Source: an uncultured Actinomyces sp. | GTDB lineage: Bacteria > Actinomycetota > Actinomycetes > Actinomycetales > Actinomycetaceae | Length of the DNA stretch: 41,471 nt | Reading direction: 5' to 3' | NCBI GenBank assembly: GCA_902373545.1 | Contig: CABKMZ010000010.1 | Location: 1-41,471 of the forward strand | Shown: in pieces, positions 1 to 7,079 of the stretch | Position numbering within the stretch: the first letter of the stretch is position 1 | How the letters are laid out: each line of letters starts with the position of its first letter | The notes under the pieces: model-generated | What the model saw: only the letters and a program-made list of their open reading frames with translations | Told to the model about the DNA's origin: nothing | The model's database searches: none | Position numbers and translations under genes: made by a program

Positions 1-40
1 GCGAGCTTCGCTCGGCGCGTCGTCTCGAAGCCCGGCCAGG

Positions 41-211
41 CCCCGCAGGCCTCGCGGCGGCCTCCAATCGGGCGGCGCCGGGCATGATCCGGCCGGGCCC
101 CGCAGGCCTCGCGGCGGCCTCCAATCGGGCGGCGCCGGGCATGATCCGGCCGGGCCCCGCAGGCCTCGCGGCGGCCTCCAATCGGGCGGCGCCGGGCATG
201 ATCCGGCCGGG
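41..211. repeat. 57-bp tandem repeat, three copies
   Basis: Three consecutive copies of a 57-bp GC-rich unit start at 41, 98 and 155. Each begins CCCCGCAGGCCTCGCGGCGG and ends near ATGATCCGGCCGGG; no difference was noticed between copies. The third copy diverges after 212, and a 15-base remnant (GCCCCGCAGGCCTCG) returns at 243-257. The unit length is divisible by three, so any frame open through one copy stays open through all. Plus-strand frames starting at bases 2 and 3 stay open to TGA at 296 and 258, and minus-strand frames are also open. The array could therefore be the low-complexity tail of a gene cut by the window edge, or a non-coding minisatellite. There are no unique spacers, so it is not CRISPR. 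Confidence 0.9.
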
Positions 212-279
212 CGGCGCCGCCGCCCACGTGCACCGCAGTCAGGCCCCGCAGGCCTCGTGATGACAGGTTACTCAACAAT

Positions 280-386
280 GTCGCACGTAATTCCCTGACA
301 CGTGTTTCAAATGTTGAAGTCGCATCGTTGGAATTGCAACGTTTTGAGCACATCTTGAAAACTGACCGATGTAAATTACGTGCGAC
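280..386. repeat. AT-rich block bounded by 13-bp perfect inverted repeats
   Basis: GTCGCACGTAATT at 280-292 is matched exactly, in inverted orientation, by AATTACGTGCGAC at 374-386, with 81 bases between the arms. The enclosed DNA is clearly more AT-rich than its surroundings and holds smaller palindromes such as ACACGTGT. I see no target-site duplication beside the arms and no transposase. It could be a small MITE-like element, a remnant of a mobile element, or two oppositely oriented binding sites for one regulator. No gene is apparent inside. Confidence 0.7.
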
Positions 387-429
387 TTTTGTTCTGGCTA
401 ACGGCGTGGCCTCGTCGCAGAGATAACGG

Positions 430-458
430 GACCCCGCTCGCCGATGCCGTGCGGGGTC
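430..458 (-). terminator. Putative terminator of brnQ
   Basis: GACCCCGC at 430-437 and GCGGGGTC at 451-458 form an 8-bp GC-rich stem with a 13-base loop. It lies 16 bases beyond the brnQ stop on the minus strand. No clear U-tract follows, so this is a hairpin-only prediction. Confidence 0.6.
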
Positions 459-473
459 TGGTGCTGAGGGTAA

Positions 474-1823
474 TCAGGTGGCTGGGCGCTTCAACAGCGC
501 CACGTCGATGCACGCGCCGATCAACGCCGCGACGACGGTGGGGAGAATCCAACCGAGCTGGAGGGCCTGGAGCGGGCTCCACAGGAGCACCGCGTTGATT
601 GGCCCGGTGGCGACGCCGAGCTGCGCGAGGGTCGTGAACGCCGACCACGCCGCCGCCATCCATGTGCCCAGGCGGAACGTCCACAGTGCCGGGGTGGCCA
701 GGCGTAGCGGGTGGGTTGCGATCGTGAGGAAAACGATGGTGATCGCGATCGGGTACAGGAACTTGATGATCGGAAGGGCGATGGCGAGCACTGAGCTCAG
801 GCCCGCGGAAGCCAGGACGAAGGCGATGAGCGTAAAGACGATCATCCACGCACGGTAGGAGATCGTGGGCAACAACCGGTTAAAGAACTCCGAGGTGGCC
901 GCGATGAGGCCGACTGCCGTCGTCATGCACGCCGTGAGCACGATGAGCCCAAAGACGATCTGCCCGGGCCACCCCATCGTCATCCGGGCTGCGTCGACGA
1001 GCAGGGTCGCCCCGTCCGAGTAACTCTGGCCATTGGGGATGACGTGTCCGACGAGGCCGAGGCCCACGTACACAACGGCAAGTAGCGCGCCCGCGATTAC
1101 CGCCGCGGTGGAGGTACGCCGCACGACCTTCGCGCCGATCCCGCCTCCGGTGTGCCCCAGCGAGGTGACGACGATAATGCCAAAGGCCAGCGCGGCGATC
1201 GAATCCATCGTCATGTATCCCTCAAGCAAGCCGGCGGCCAGGGGAGTGCTCGTGTATTCGCCCGTCGGCGCGTCGTGGGAAGCCGGCAACGAAGCGAGGG
1301 AGAGGAACACAAGCAGGATGAGAAGCCCCAGCAGAATGGGGGTGAGTATCTTGCCGAGGCTGTCGATGATGTTGCGGGGGTTCCAGCACAGGTAGAAGGC
1401 GATGCCGAAGAACACCAGGCAGAAGATGACCGACGCAACCAGCGACTGCGTGCCGATGAGGGGCGCGACGGCCGTCGAAAACGACACGGCGGCCGTGCGT
1501 GGAAGGCCGAAGAACGCTCCGATCGACAGGTACACGAGGACGGAGAAGACGAGGCCAAAGGGCTTGCCCGCTCGGCTGACGAGGTCGCGCATGTCGGTGC
1601 CCGACAGGGCAATCGTGATGATCGAGATGACGGGCAGAGCGACGCCACCGATGAGGAAGCCGATCATGGCGGGTGTGACGTTCGTGCCCGCGGAGGCACC
1701 CATGATGGGCGGGAAAATCAGGTTGCCTGCCCCGAAGAACATGGAGAACAGAGTCAGGGAGGTCGCAATGAGGACCGCGGTGCTTGAACGCTGGTTGGAA
1801 TCGTCGTTGACTGTGTGCGTCAC
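474..1823 (-). CDS. brnQ: Branched-chain amino acid transporter BrnQ (LIVCS family)
   Basis: A 449-residue polytopic membrane protein of the BrnQ/LIVCS family, which imports leucine, isoleucine and valine with a cation. The N-terminal region carries the family signature FSMFFGAGNLIFPP (about residues 26-39), followed by about twelve hydrophobic segments; length matches the family. The GTG at 1823 is used as start. A start a few codons downstream would not alter the transmembrane region. The gene stands alone on the minus strand, divergent from coaE and followed by a hairpin. Its substrate specificity is inferred from family membership only. Confidence 0.93.
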   Translation of the reverse strand: MTHTVNDDSNQRSSTAVLIATSLTLFSMFFGAGNLIFPPIMGASAGTNVTPAMIGFLIGGVALPVISIITIALSGTDMRDLVSRAGKPFGLVFSVLVYLSIGAFFGLPRTAAVSFSTAVAPLIGTQSLVASVIFCLVFFGIAFYLCWNPRNIIDSLGKILTPILLGLLILLVFLSLASLPASHDAPTGEYTSTPLAAGLLEGYMTMDSIAALAFGIIVVTSLGHTGGGIGAKVVRRTSTAAVIAGALLAVVYVGLGLVGHVIPNGQSYSDGATLLVDAARMTMGWPGQIVFGLIVLTACMTTAVGLIAATSEFFNRLLPTISYRAWMIVFTLIAFVLASAGLSSVLAIALPIIKFLYPIAITIVFLTIATHPLRLATPALWTFRLGTWMAAAWSAFTTLAQLGVATGPINAVLLWSPLQALQLGWILPTVVAALIGACIDVALLKRPAT

Positions 1824-1902
1824 TGGTACTCACTGTGTGGTATCGGGGCTTGGACAGCACCAATTCTTGCATGAGGGCGCATATGCGCAACTGCAAAGGC
1901 GC

Positions 1903-1908
1903 TAACCT
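1903..1908 (+). promoter_or_regulatory. -10 box of a leaderless coaE transcript
   Basis: TAACCT is followed by exactly six bases (GGGGAG) and then the GTG start at 1915. This places the expected transcription start on the start codon. No convincing -35 element is visible. GGGGAG abuts the GTG and is too close to act as a ribosome-binding site. Confidence 0.6.
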
Positions 1909-1914
1909 GGGGAG

Positions 1915-2595
1915 GTGACGACTTCTCTTTCTGTTGGCAATTGCTCTGCTACGCTGCTGCGTCCGCTTGGCGCGCGCCACGATAGTGGTCCTGCCCGTGT
2001 TGTTGCGGTCAGTGGTGGGATTGGCTCGGGTAAGTCTTCCGTGACCTCGACTTTCGCGCGGCTGGGCGGCCACGTTGCCGACGCCGACGCAATCGCGCGA
2101 CAGATTCTCGAGCCGGGGCAGCCTGCGTTGGCGCGTGTCGCCGAGCGTTTCGGCACCGACCTGATCCGCGAGGACGGGACCCTGGACCGCGCCGGCCTGG
2201 CGCGTCGCGTTTTTGCAGGCGAGGGTTCGGCTGAGAGGGTCGCCGCTCTCAACGCCATTACCCACCCCGCCATCGAGGCTCGCGCCAGGGAGATTCTGGG
2301 CGGTGCTCCCGAGGGGGCGGTTGCCGTCTACGATATTCCGTTACTCATCGAAGGCGATCACGCGCAGCGTTTCGACGCCGTCGTCATCGTCGATGCTCCC
2401 CTCGACGTGCGCATCAAGCGCCTGGAGGGCAGGGGAGTGCCGCCCGAGGACGCGCGCGCCCGGATCCGCGCCCAGGCCTCGTCGGACGAAAGGCGAGCGA
2501 TCGCGCACGTCTGGATCGACAACTGCGGCAGCGCGGACGACCTCGCGCAGGTGAGCAGACAGGTGTGGGAGCGCTGGCTGAGCGCCGACCTGTAG
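1915..2595 (+). CDS. coaE: Dephospho-CoA kinase
   Basis: A 226-residue P-loop kinase that phosphorylates the 3'-hydroxyl of dephospho-CoA, the last step of coenzyme A synthesis in the cytoplasm. The P-loop GGIGSGKSS is at residues 34-42, followed by the DADAIAR motif typical of CoaE and the conserved ITHPAI segment. The N-terminus is about 27 residues longer than in compact homologues. The GTG at 1915 is nevertheless favoured because a -10-like box sits at the leaderless distance before it. The coaE-uvrB order is common in actinobacteria. It is 94 bases upstream of uvrB, which seems to have its own promoter. Confidence 0.95.
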   Translation: MTTSLSVGNCSATLLRPLGARHDSGPARVVAVSGGIGSGKSSVTSTFARLGGHVADADAIARQILEPGQPALARVAERFGTDLIREDGTLDRAGLARRVFAGEGSAERVAALNAITHPAIEARAREILGGAPEGAVAVYDIPLLIEGDHAQRFDAVVIVDAPLDVRIKRLEGRGVPPEDARARIRAQASSDERRAIAHVWIDNCGSADDLAQVSRQVWERWLSADL

Positions 2596-2677
2596 GGTGC
2601 CAGGGACGAGGCCGTGGCCGGGCGTCGCTGGCGGCGCACCCGGGCGGGTCCTCCGCGCGATGGTGGGGCGTGGGCGG

Positions 2678-2683
2678 TAGCGT
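2678..2683 (+). promoter_or_regulatory. -10 box of a leaderless uvrB transcript
   Basis: TAGCGT is followed by six bases (AGGGGA) and the GTG start at 2690, the spacing expected if transcription starts on the initiation codon. I see no LexA-type (SOS) box in the 2596-2689 interval. Confidence 0.5.
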
Positions 2684-2689
2684 AGGGGA

Positions 2690-4771
2690 GTGAGCGAAAC
2701 CCCCGTCATCCGCCAGGACAAGCCCTTCGAGGTCATCTCTCCCTACACCCCGTCGGGCGACCAGCCCAAGGCGATCCGTGAGCTGGCCGCGCGCATTCGC
2801 GACGGCGAGCAGGACGTCGTCCTCATGGGTGCCACCGGCACCGGCAAGAGCGCGACCACCGCGTGGCTCATCGAGGAGCTGCAGCGCCCCGCGCTGGTCC
2901 TGGAGCCCAACAAGACGCTGGCCGCCCAGCTGGCCGCCGAGTTCCGCGAGCTGTTGCCGAACAACGCCGTCGAGTACTTCGTCTCCTACTACGACTACTA
3001 CCAGCCCGAGGCCTACGTCCCCCAGACGGACACCTTCATCGAGAAGGACTCCTCGATCAACGACGAGGTCGAGCGCCTGCGTCACAGCGCCACGAACTCC
3101 CTGCTCACCCGCCGAGACACGGTCGTCGTCTCCTCCGTGTCCTGCATCTACGGCCTGGGTACCCCCGAAGAGTACGTGGCCCGCATGATCGAGCTGAGCC
3201 GCGGCATGATCATCGACCGCGACGCGCTCCTGCGACGCTTCGTGGCCATGCAGTACGTGCGCAACGACATGGCGTTCACGCGCGGCACCTTCCGCGTGCG
3301 CGGGGACACGATCGAGATCATTCCCGTGTACGAGGAACTCGCCATCCGCATCGAGATGTTCGGCGACGAGATCGACTCCCTCGCCGTCCTGCACCCGCTG
3401 ACCGGTGACGTCATCTCCGAGGTCGACCACACCTACCTCTTCCCGGCGTCGCACTACGTCGCCGGCGAGGAACGCATGAAGAAGGCCATCGCTTCCATCG
3501 AGAATGAGCTCGAGGACCGCCTCGAATGGTTCCGCGGGCAGAACAAGCTCCTGGAGGAGCAGCGCCTGCGCATGCGCACCACCTTCGACCTGGAGATGCT
3601 CAAGGAAATCGGGTCGTGCTCAGGCGTGGAAAACTATTCGCGACACATCGACGGGCGAGGCCCCGGCACGCCGCCGCACACGCTCCTGGACTACTTCCCC
3701 GACGATTTCCTGCTCATCATCGACGAGTCACACGTGACCGTCCCCCAGGTCGGCGCCATGTTCGAGGGCGACATGTCGCGCAAGCGCACCCTCGTCGACT
3801 ATGGGTTCCGTCTGCCCTCAGCGATGGACAACCGCCCCCTGAAGTGGGACGAGTTCACGGCGCGCATCGGCCAGACCGTCTACCTGTCGGCCACCCCCGG
3901 CCCCTACGAGCTGGAGCGCTCCGACGGCGTCGTCGAGCAGATTATTCGACCCACGGGCCTGGTGGACCCGCTCGTCGTCGTTAAACCGACCGAGGGCCAG
4001 ATCGACGACCTGCTCGAGCAGGTGCGCGTGCGCGTCGAGCGCGACGAGCGCGTCCTGGTCACCACCCTGACGAAGAAGATGGCCGAGGAGCTCACCACCT
4101 ACCTGGCCGAGCGCGGCGTCAAAGTCGAATACCTGCACTCCGACGTCGACACCCTGCGCCGCGTCGAGCTGCTGCGCGAGCTGCGCCTGGGCACCTTCGA
4201 CGTTCTCGTCGGCATCAACCTGCTGCGCGAGGGCCTGGACCTGCCCGAGGTCTCGCTGGTCTCGATCCTGGACGCCGACAAGGAGGGCTTCCTGCGCTCC
4301 ACCCGCTCGCTCATCCAGACGATCGGCCGCGCCGCCCGAAACGTGTCCGGCGAGGTCCACATGTACGCCGACAACATGACAGACTCCATGAACGAGGCCA
4401 TCTCCGAGACGATGCGTCGCCGCGAGATCCAGATCGCCTACAACAAGGAACACGGCATCGACCCGCAGCCGCTGCGCAAGAAGATCTCCGACGTCACCGA
4501 CATGCTGGCCCGCGAGCAGGTCGACACGCAGACCCTCCTGGAGGGCGGGTACCGCAAGGAGAAGAGCGCACGCGACCGAGGTGCGGCCGCGACGCCTGCC
4601 GTCTCGAATCCTGGTCAGCGCGCGGAGGCCGAGCTCGCCGACCTCATCGAAGAGCTCTCCGCCCAGATGATGACCGCCGCCCAGCACCTCCAGTTCGAGG
4701 TCGCCGCGCGCCTACGCGACGAAATCGAGGACTTGAAGAAGGAATTGCGTGCCATGAAGCGCGCCCACTAA
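2690..4771 (+). CDS. uvrB: Excinuclease ABC subunit B
   Basis: A 693-residue DNA helicase-like damage verifier of nucleotide excision repair; it receives damaged DNA from UvrA and recruits UvrC. Walker A GATGTGKS is at residues 47-54. The beta-hairpin region that inserts between strands contains [13 protein letters not shown] near residue 100. The DESH Walker B box follows about residue 347, and helicase motifs such as [10 protein letters not shown] follow. A C-terminal UVR domain ([18 protein letters not shown]) contacts UvrC. Full length for the family. The GTG at 2690 gives [15 protein letters not shown], a normal actinobacterial N-terminus. A separate downstream promoter then serves the TerC unit. 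Confidence 0.98.
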   Translation: MSETPVIRQDKPFEVISPYTPSGDQPKAIRELAARIRDGEQDVVLMGATGTGKSATTAWLIEELQRPALVLEPNKTLAAQLAAEFRELLPNNAVEYFVSYYDYYQPEAYVPQTDTFIEKDSSINDEVERLRHSATNSLLTRRDTVVVSSVSCIYGLGTPEEYVARMIELSRGMIIDRDALLRRFVAMQYVRNDMAFTRGTFRVRGDTIEIIPVYEELAIRIEMFGDEIDSLAVLHPLTGDVISEVDHTYLFPASHYVAGEERMKKAIASIENELEDRLEWFRGQNKLLEEQRLRMRTTFDLEMLKEIGSCSGVENYSRHIDGRGPGTPPHTLLDYFPDDFLLIIDESHVTVPQVGAMFEGDMSRKRTLVDYGFRLPSAMDNRPLKWDEFTARIGQTVYLSATPGPYELERSDGVVEQIIRPTGLVDPLVVVKPTEGQIDDLLEQVRVRVERDERVLVTTLTKKMAEELTTYLAERGVKVEYLHSDVDTLRRVELLRELRLGTFDVLVGINLLREGLDLPEVSLVSILDADKEGFLRSTRSLIQTIGRAARNVSGEVHMYADNMTDSMNEAISETMRRREIQIAYNKEHGIDPQPLRKKISDVTDMLAREQVDTQTLLEGGYRKEKSARDRGAAATPAVSNPGQRAEAELADLIEELSAQMMTAAQHLQFEVAARLRDEIEDLKKELRAMKRAH

Positions 4772-4884
4772 CGCCCGCCGCGCCTCGCCGGAGGGACGCA
4801 GCCACGGCCTCGTTCCCGGAAAACCCTCGGTGTCAAGCGACCGATGCCACTGACCGGGCGTGGACGAGCGCGCAAGGGCCCCAC

Positions 4885-4890
4885 TAGACT
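4885..4890 (+). promoter_or_regulatory. -10 box upstream of the TerC riboswitch
   Basis: TAGACT lies about seven bases upstream of the expected transcript start near 4897, immediately before the riboswitch P1 strand. The same hexamer precedes the 15298-17163 acyl-CoA synthetase gene. No clear -35 is visible. Confidence 0.55.
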
Positions 4891-4899
4891 GGACGCGTT

Positions 4900-5030
4900 A
4901 GCGGAGGGGAGTACTCCCACCAACAGTGGCGTCGTCATCACGACGGCCCGCCCGTGCGGCGCGGCCTCCGGCGCCACCGGCCAGAACCCCTGGCGGGAGG
5001 AGACCTCCGGTACCCGACTCGTACCGGAGG
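4900..5030 (+). ncRNA. yybP-ykoY (Mn2+-sensing) riboswitch with RBS-sequestering switch
   Basis: The leader matches the yybP-ykoY class in conserved parts and order: AGGGGAGTA (4905-4913), CGTCGTCATCACG in the middle, CACCGGC, then GGAGACCT (4999-5006). P1 can form between CGGAGG (4902-4907) and CCTCCG (5004-5009). The same 3' strand can instead pair in a perfect 10-bp hairpin, CCTCCGGTAC (5004-5013) with GTACCGGAGG (5021-5030), and that right arm contains the GGAGG ribosome-binding site nine bases before ATG 5039. The class is known to bind Mn2+ and to control Mn exporters including TerC proteins. The inferred mechanism is that Mn2+ binding stabilises P1, frees the RBS and turns translation on. 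No intrinsic terminator follows, favouring translational control. Confidence 0.92.
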
Positions 5031-5038
5031 CCCCACGT

Positions 5039-6040
5039 ATGCACGTGCACGCGCTCGCCTGGATCGTCCTGGCCGGCATCATCGTGACCATGATCGTCGT
5101 CGACATCGTCGGCCACGTCCGCACCCCCCACGAACCCACCCTCAAGGAAGCCACCTGGTGGTCGGTCGCCTACATCGCGATCGCCCTCGTCTTCGGCGTC
5201 ATCGTGTGGGCAGTGTGGGGACCGCAGTACGGTCAGGAGTACCTGGGCGGTTACATCACCGAAAAAGCGCTGAGCATTGACAACCTCTTCGTCTTCGTTA
5301 TCATCCTGTCCAGCTTCCGCGTGCCGCGCAAGGATCAGCAGGAAGTCCTGCTGGCGGGCATCGTCATCGCGCTGATCCTGCGCCTTATCTTCATTCTCGC
5401 GGGCGCGGCCCTCATCGAGAACTTCTCGTGGGTGTTCTACCTCTTCGGCGCGTGGCTCCTGTGGACGGCGATCGGCCAGGTCCGCGAAGGCACGGGACAG
5501 GACGAGGAGGACGAGGAATACCGCCCGCCGTCAATCGTGCGCTGGGTGTCCAAGATCGTTCCCGTCACCGACGGCTTCATCGGCTCGCGCATGCTCTACC
5601 GCCACGGCGGCCGCACCTACATCACCCCGATGATCCTGTGTGTCATCGCGGTGGGTACCGCCGACGTCATGTTCGCTGTCGACTCCATCCCCGCGATCTA
5701 CTCGCTCACCAACGAGGCCTACCTGGTCTTCGCGGCCAACGCGTTCTCCCTGCTGGGCCTGCGTCAGCTCTACTTCCTTATCGACGGCCTGCTCGACCGC
5801 ATCGTCTTCCTCCACTACGGCCTGGCCGCGATCCTCGGCTTCATCGGCTTCAAGCTCATCAACCACGCGCTGCACACGAACGAACTGCCCTTCATCAACG
5901 GCGGTCACGAGGTCTCCGCGATTCCGGAGCCATCGATCGCCTTCTCGCTGGGCTTCATCGTCGTGACGATCCTCATCACGGTCGCGGCCTCCCTGGCGGT
6001 GTCTCGCTCCCGGCGTGGAAGCGAAGAAAGCGCCGCGTAA
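5039..6040 (+). CDS. TerC-family membrane protein, probable Mn2+ exporter (copy 1)
   Basis: A 333-residue integral membrane protein of the TerC/Alx family with about eight hydrophobic segments. Conserved acidic motifs are EKALSIDNLFVF (residues 75-86) and ADVMFAVDSIPA (208-219), which in this family are thought to coordinate the transported metal. A cytoplasmic acidic loop (QDEEDEEY) lies near 154-161. The ATG at 5039 is chosen because it follows GGAGG. The frame is open further upstream, but that stretch is the riboswitch. The riboswitch makes Mn2+ export or delivery more likely than tellurium resistance, the name-giving phenotype. Followed 40 bases later by a paralogue. Confidence 0.92.
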   Translation: MHVHALAWIVLAGIIVTMIVVDIVGHVRTPHEPTLKEATWWSVAYIAIALVFGVIVWAVWGPQYGQEYLGGYITEKALSIDNLFVFVIILSSFRVPRKDQQEVLLAGIVIALILRLIFILAGAALIENFSWVFYLFGAWLLWTAIGQVREGTGQDEEDEEYRPPSIVRWVSKIVPVTDGFIGSRMLYRHGGRTYITPMILCVIAVGTADVMFAVDSIPAIYSLTNEAYLVFAANAFSLLGLRQLYFLIDGLLDRIVFLHYGLAAILGFIGFKLINHALHTNELPFINGGHEVSAIPEPSIAFSLGFIVVTILITVAASLAVSRSRRGSEESAA

Positions 6041-6080
6041 GGGCGTTATGATGCCTCGGTCGAGTAGTTAAGAGGTATAC

Positions 6081-7079
6081 ATGGTTATTCATCCGTGGGC
6101 TTGGGGAATCCTCGCGCTGGTCGCTATCGGCCTGGTCGCCATCGATTTTCTGGGGCACGCGCGCAGACCCCACCCGCCCACAGCGGTGGAGGCAGCTCGC
6201 TGGACCCTCTTCTACGTCGGGCTGGCCGCCCTTTTCGGCGTCGGCATTTGGCTGACGAACGGCTGGCTCTACGCCCAGGAGTTCTACGCGGGCTGGGCCA
6301 TGGAGTGGTCGCTGTCGGTCGACAACCTCTTTGTCTTCATTCTCATCCTCAAGGCCTTTCGTGTCCCCCGGGAGAACCAGCAGAAGGCGCTGCTCTTCGG
6401 CATCGTCATCGCGCTGGTGCTGCGCCTCGTCTTCATCCTGCTCGGCGCCGCACTGGTCTCTCGATTCTCGTGGGTGTTCCTCATCTTCGGGGTGTGGCTG
6501 CTGTGGACCGCCGTGTCTCAAGTTCGGGAGACTGCCAGGGGCGACGAGGAGGACGACGAGTACCACGAGAATGGCTTCATTCGCCTCGTGCGGCGCGTCC
6601 TGCCCATCACCGACGGTTTCATCGGCAACCGGATGCTCTACCGTCACGGCGGGCACACCTACCTGACGCCCCTGTTTGTCGTCGTGCTGGCCCTGGGCTC
6701 CGCGGACCTGATGTTTGCGTTTGATTCGATTCCTGCGATTTTCGGCGTGACCCAGCAGGCGTTCCTGGTCTTCGCATGCAACGTGTTTGCGCTCATGGGA
6801 TTGCGCCAGCTGTTTTTCCTCGTGGACGCGTTGCTGAGTAAACTCGTGTACCTTGGCTACGGGCTCGGCGTGATTTTGAGTTTTATCGGCGTCAAGCTGA
6901 TCCTTGAGGCGCTGCACGCGAACACTCTTCCGTTTATCAACGGGGGAGCGGGCGTGGAGTGGGCGCCGGAGATTTCTGTGTCGGTATCGCTGGGCGTCAT
7001 CGTCGTGACGCTCGCGGTCACTGTTGTCGCGTCGCTGATTCGCGCCGCGATGGATGAGGGGGAAGCCCGTGAGCACTGA
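6081..7079 (+). CDS. TerC-family membrane protein (copy 2)
   Basis: A 332-residue paralogue of the preceding gene with the same layout: MEWSLSVDNLFVF with acidic residues at E75 and D81, and ADLMFAFDSIPA further on. The two proteins align end to end, indicating a tandem duplication. AAGAGG at 6070-6075 serves as ribosome-binding site. TATGAT at 6047-6052 could be an internal -10, so the copy may be transcribed both from the riboswitch promoter and on its own, escaping the Mn2+ switch. I see no second riboswitch in the 40-base gap. Membrane metal export or delivery is inferred from the family. Confidence 0.9.
   Translation: MVIHPWAWGILALVAIGLVAIDFLGHARRPHPPTAVEAARWTLFYVGLAALFGVGIWLTNGWLYAQEFYAGWAMEWSLSVDNLFVFILILKAFRVPRENQQKALLFGIVIALVLRLVFILLGAALVSRFSWVFLIFGVWLLWTAVSQVRETARGDEEDDEYHENGFIRLVRRVLPITDGFIGNRMLYRHGGHTYLTPLFVVVLALGSADLMFAFDSIPAIFGVTQQAFLVFACNVFALMGLRQLFFLVDALLSKLVYLGYGLGVILSFIGVKLILEALHANTLPFINGGAGVEWAPEISVSVSLGVIVVTLAVTVVASLIRAAMDEGEAREH

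Noticed and set aside
41..211. CRISPR array
   Set aside because: The repeated unit is contiguous with no unique spacers and no cas genes are present.
4844..5038. N-terminal extension of terC copy 1 from ATG 4844
   Set aside because: It covers the riboswitch, has no TerC similarity, and the GGAGG-ATG 5039 start aligns with copy 2.
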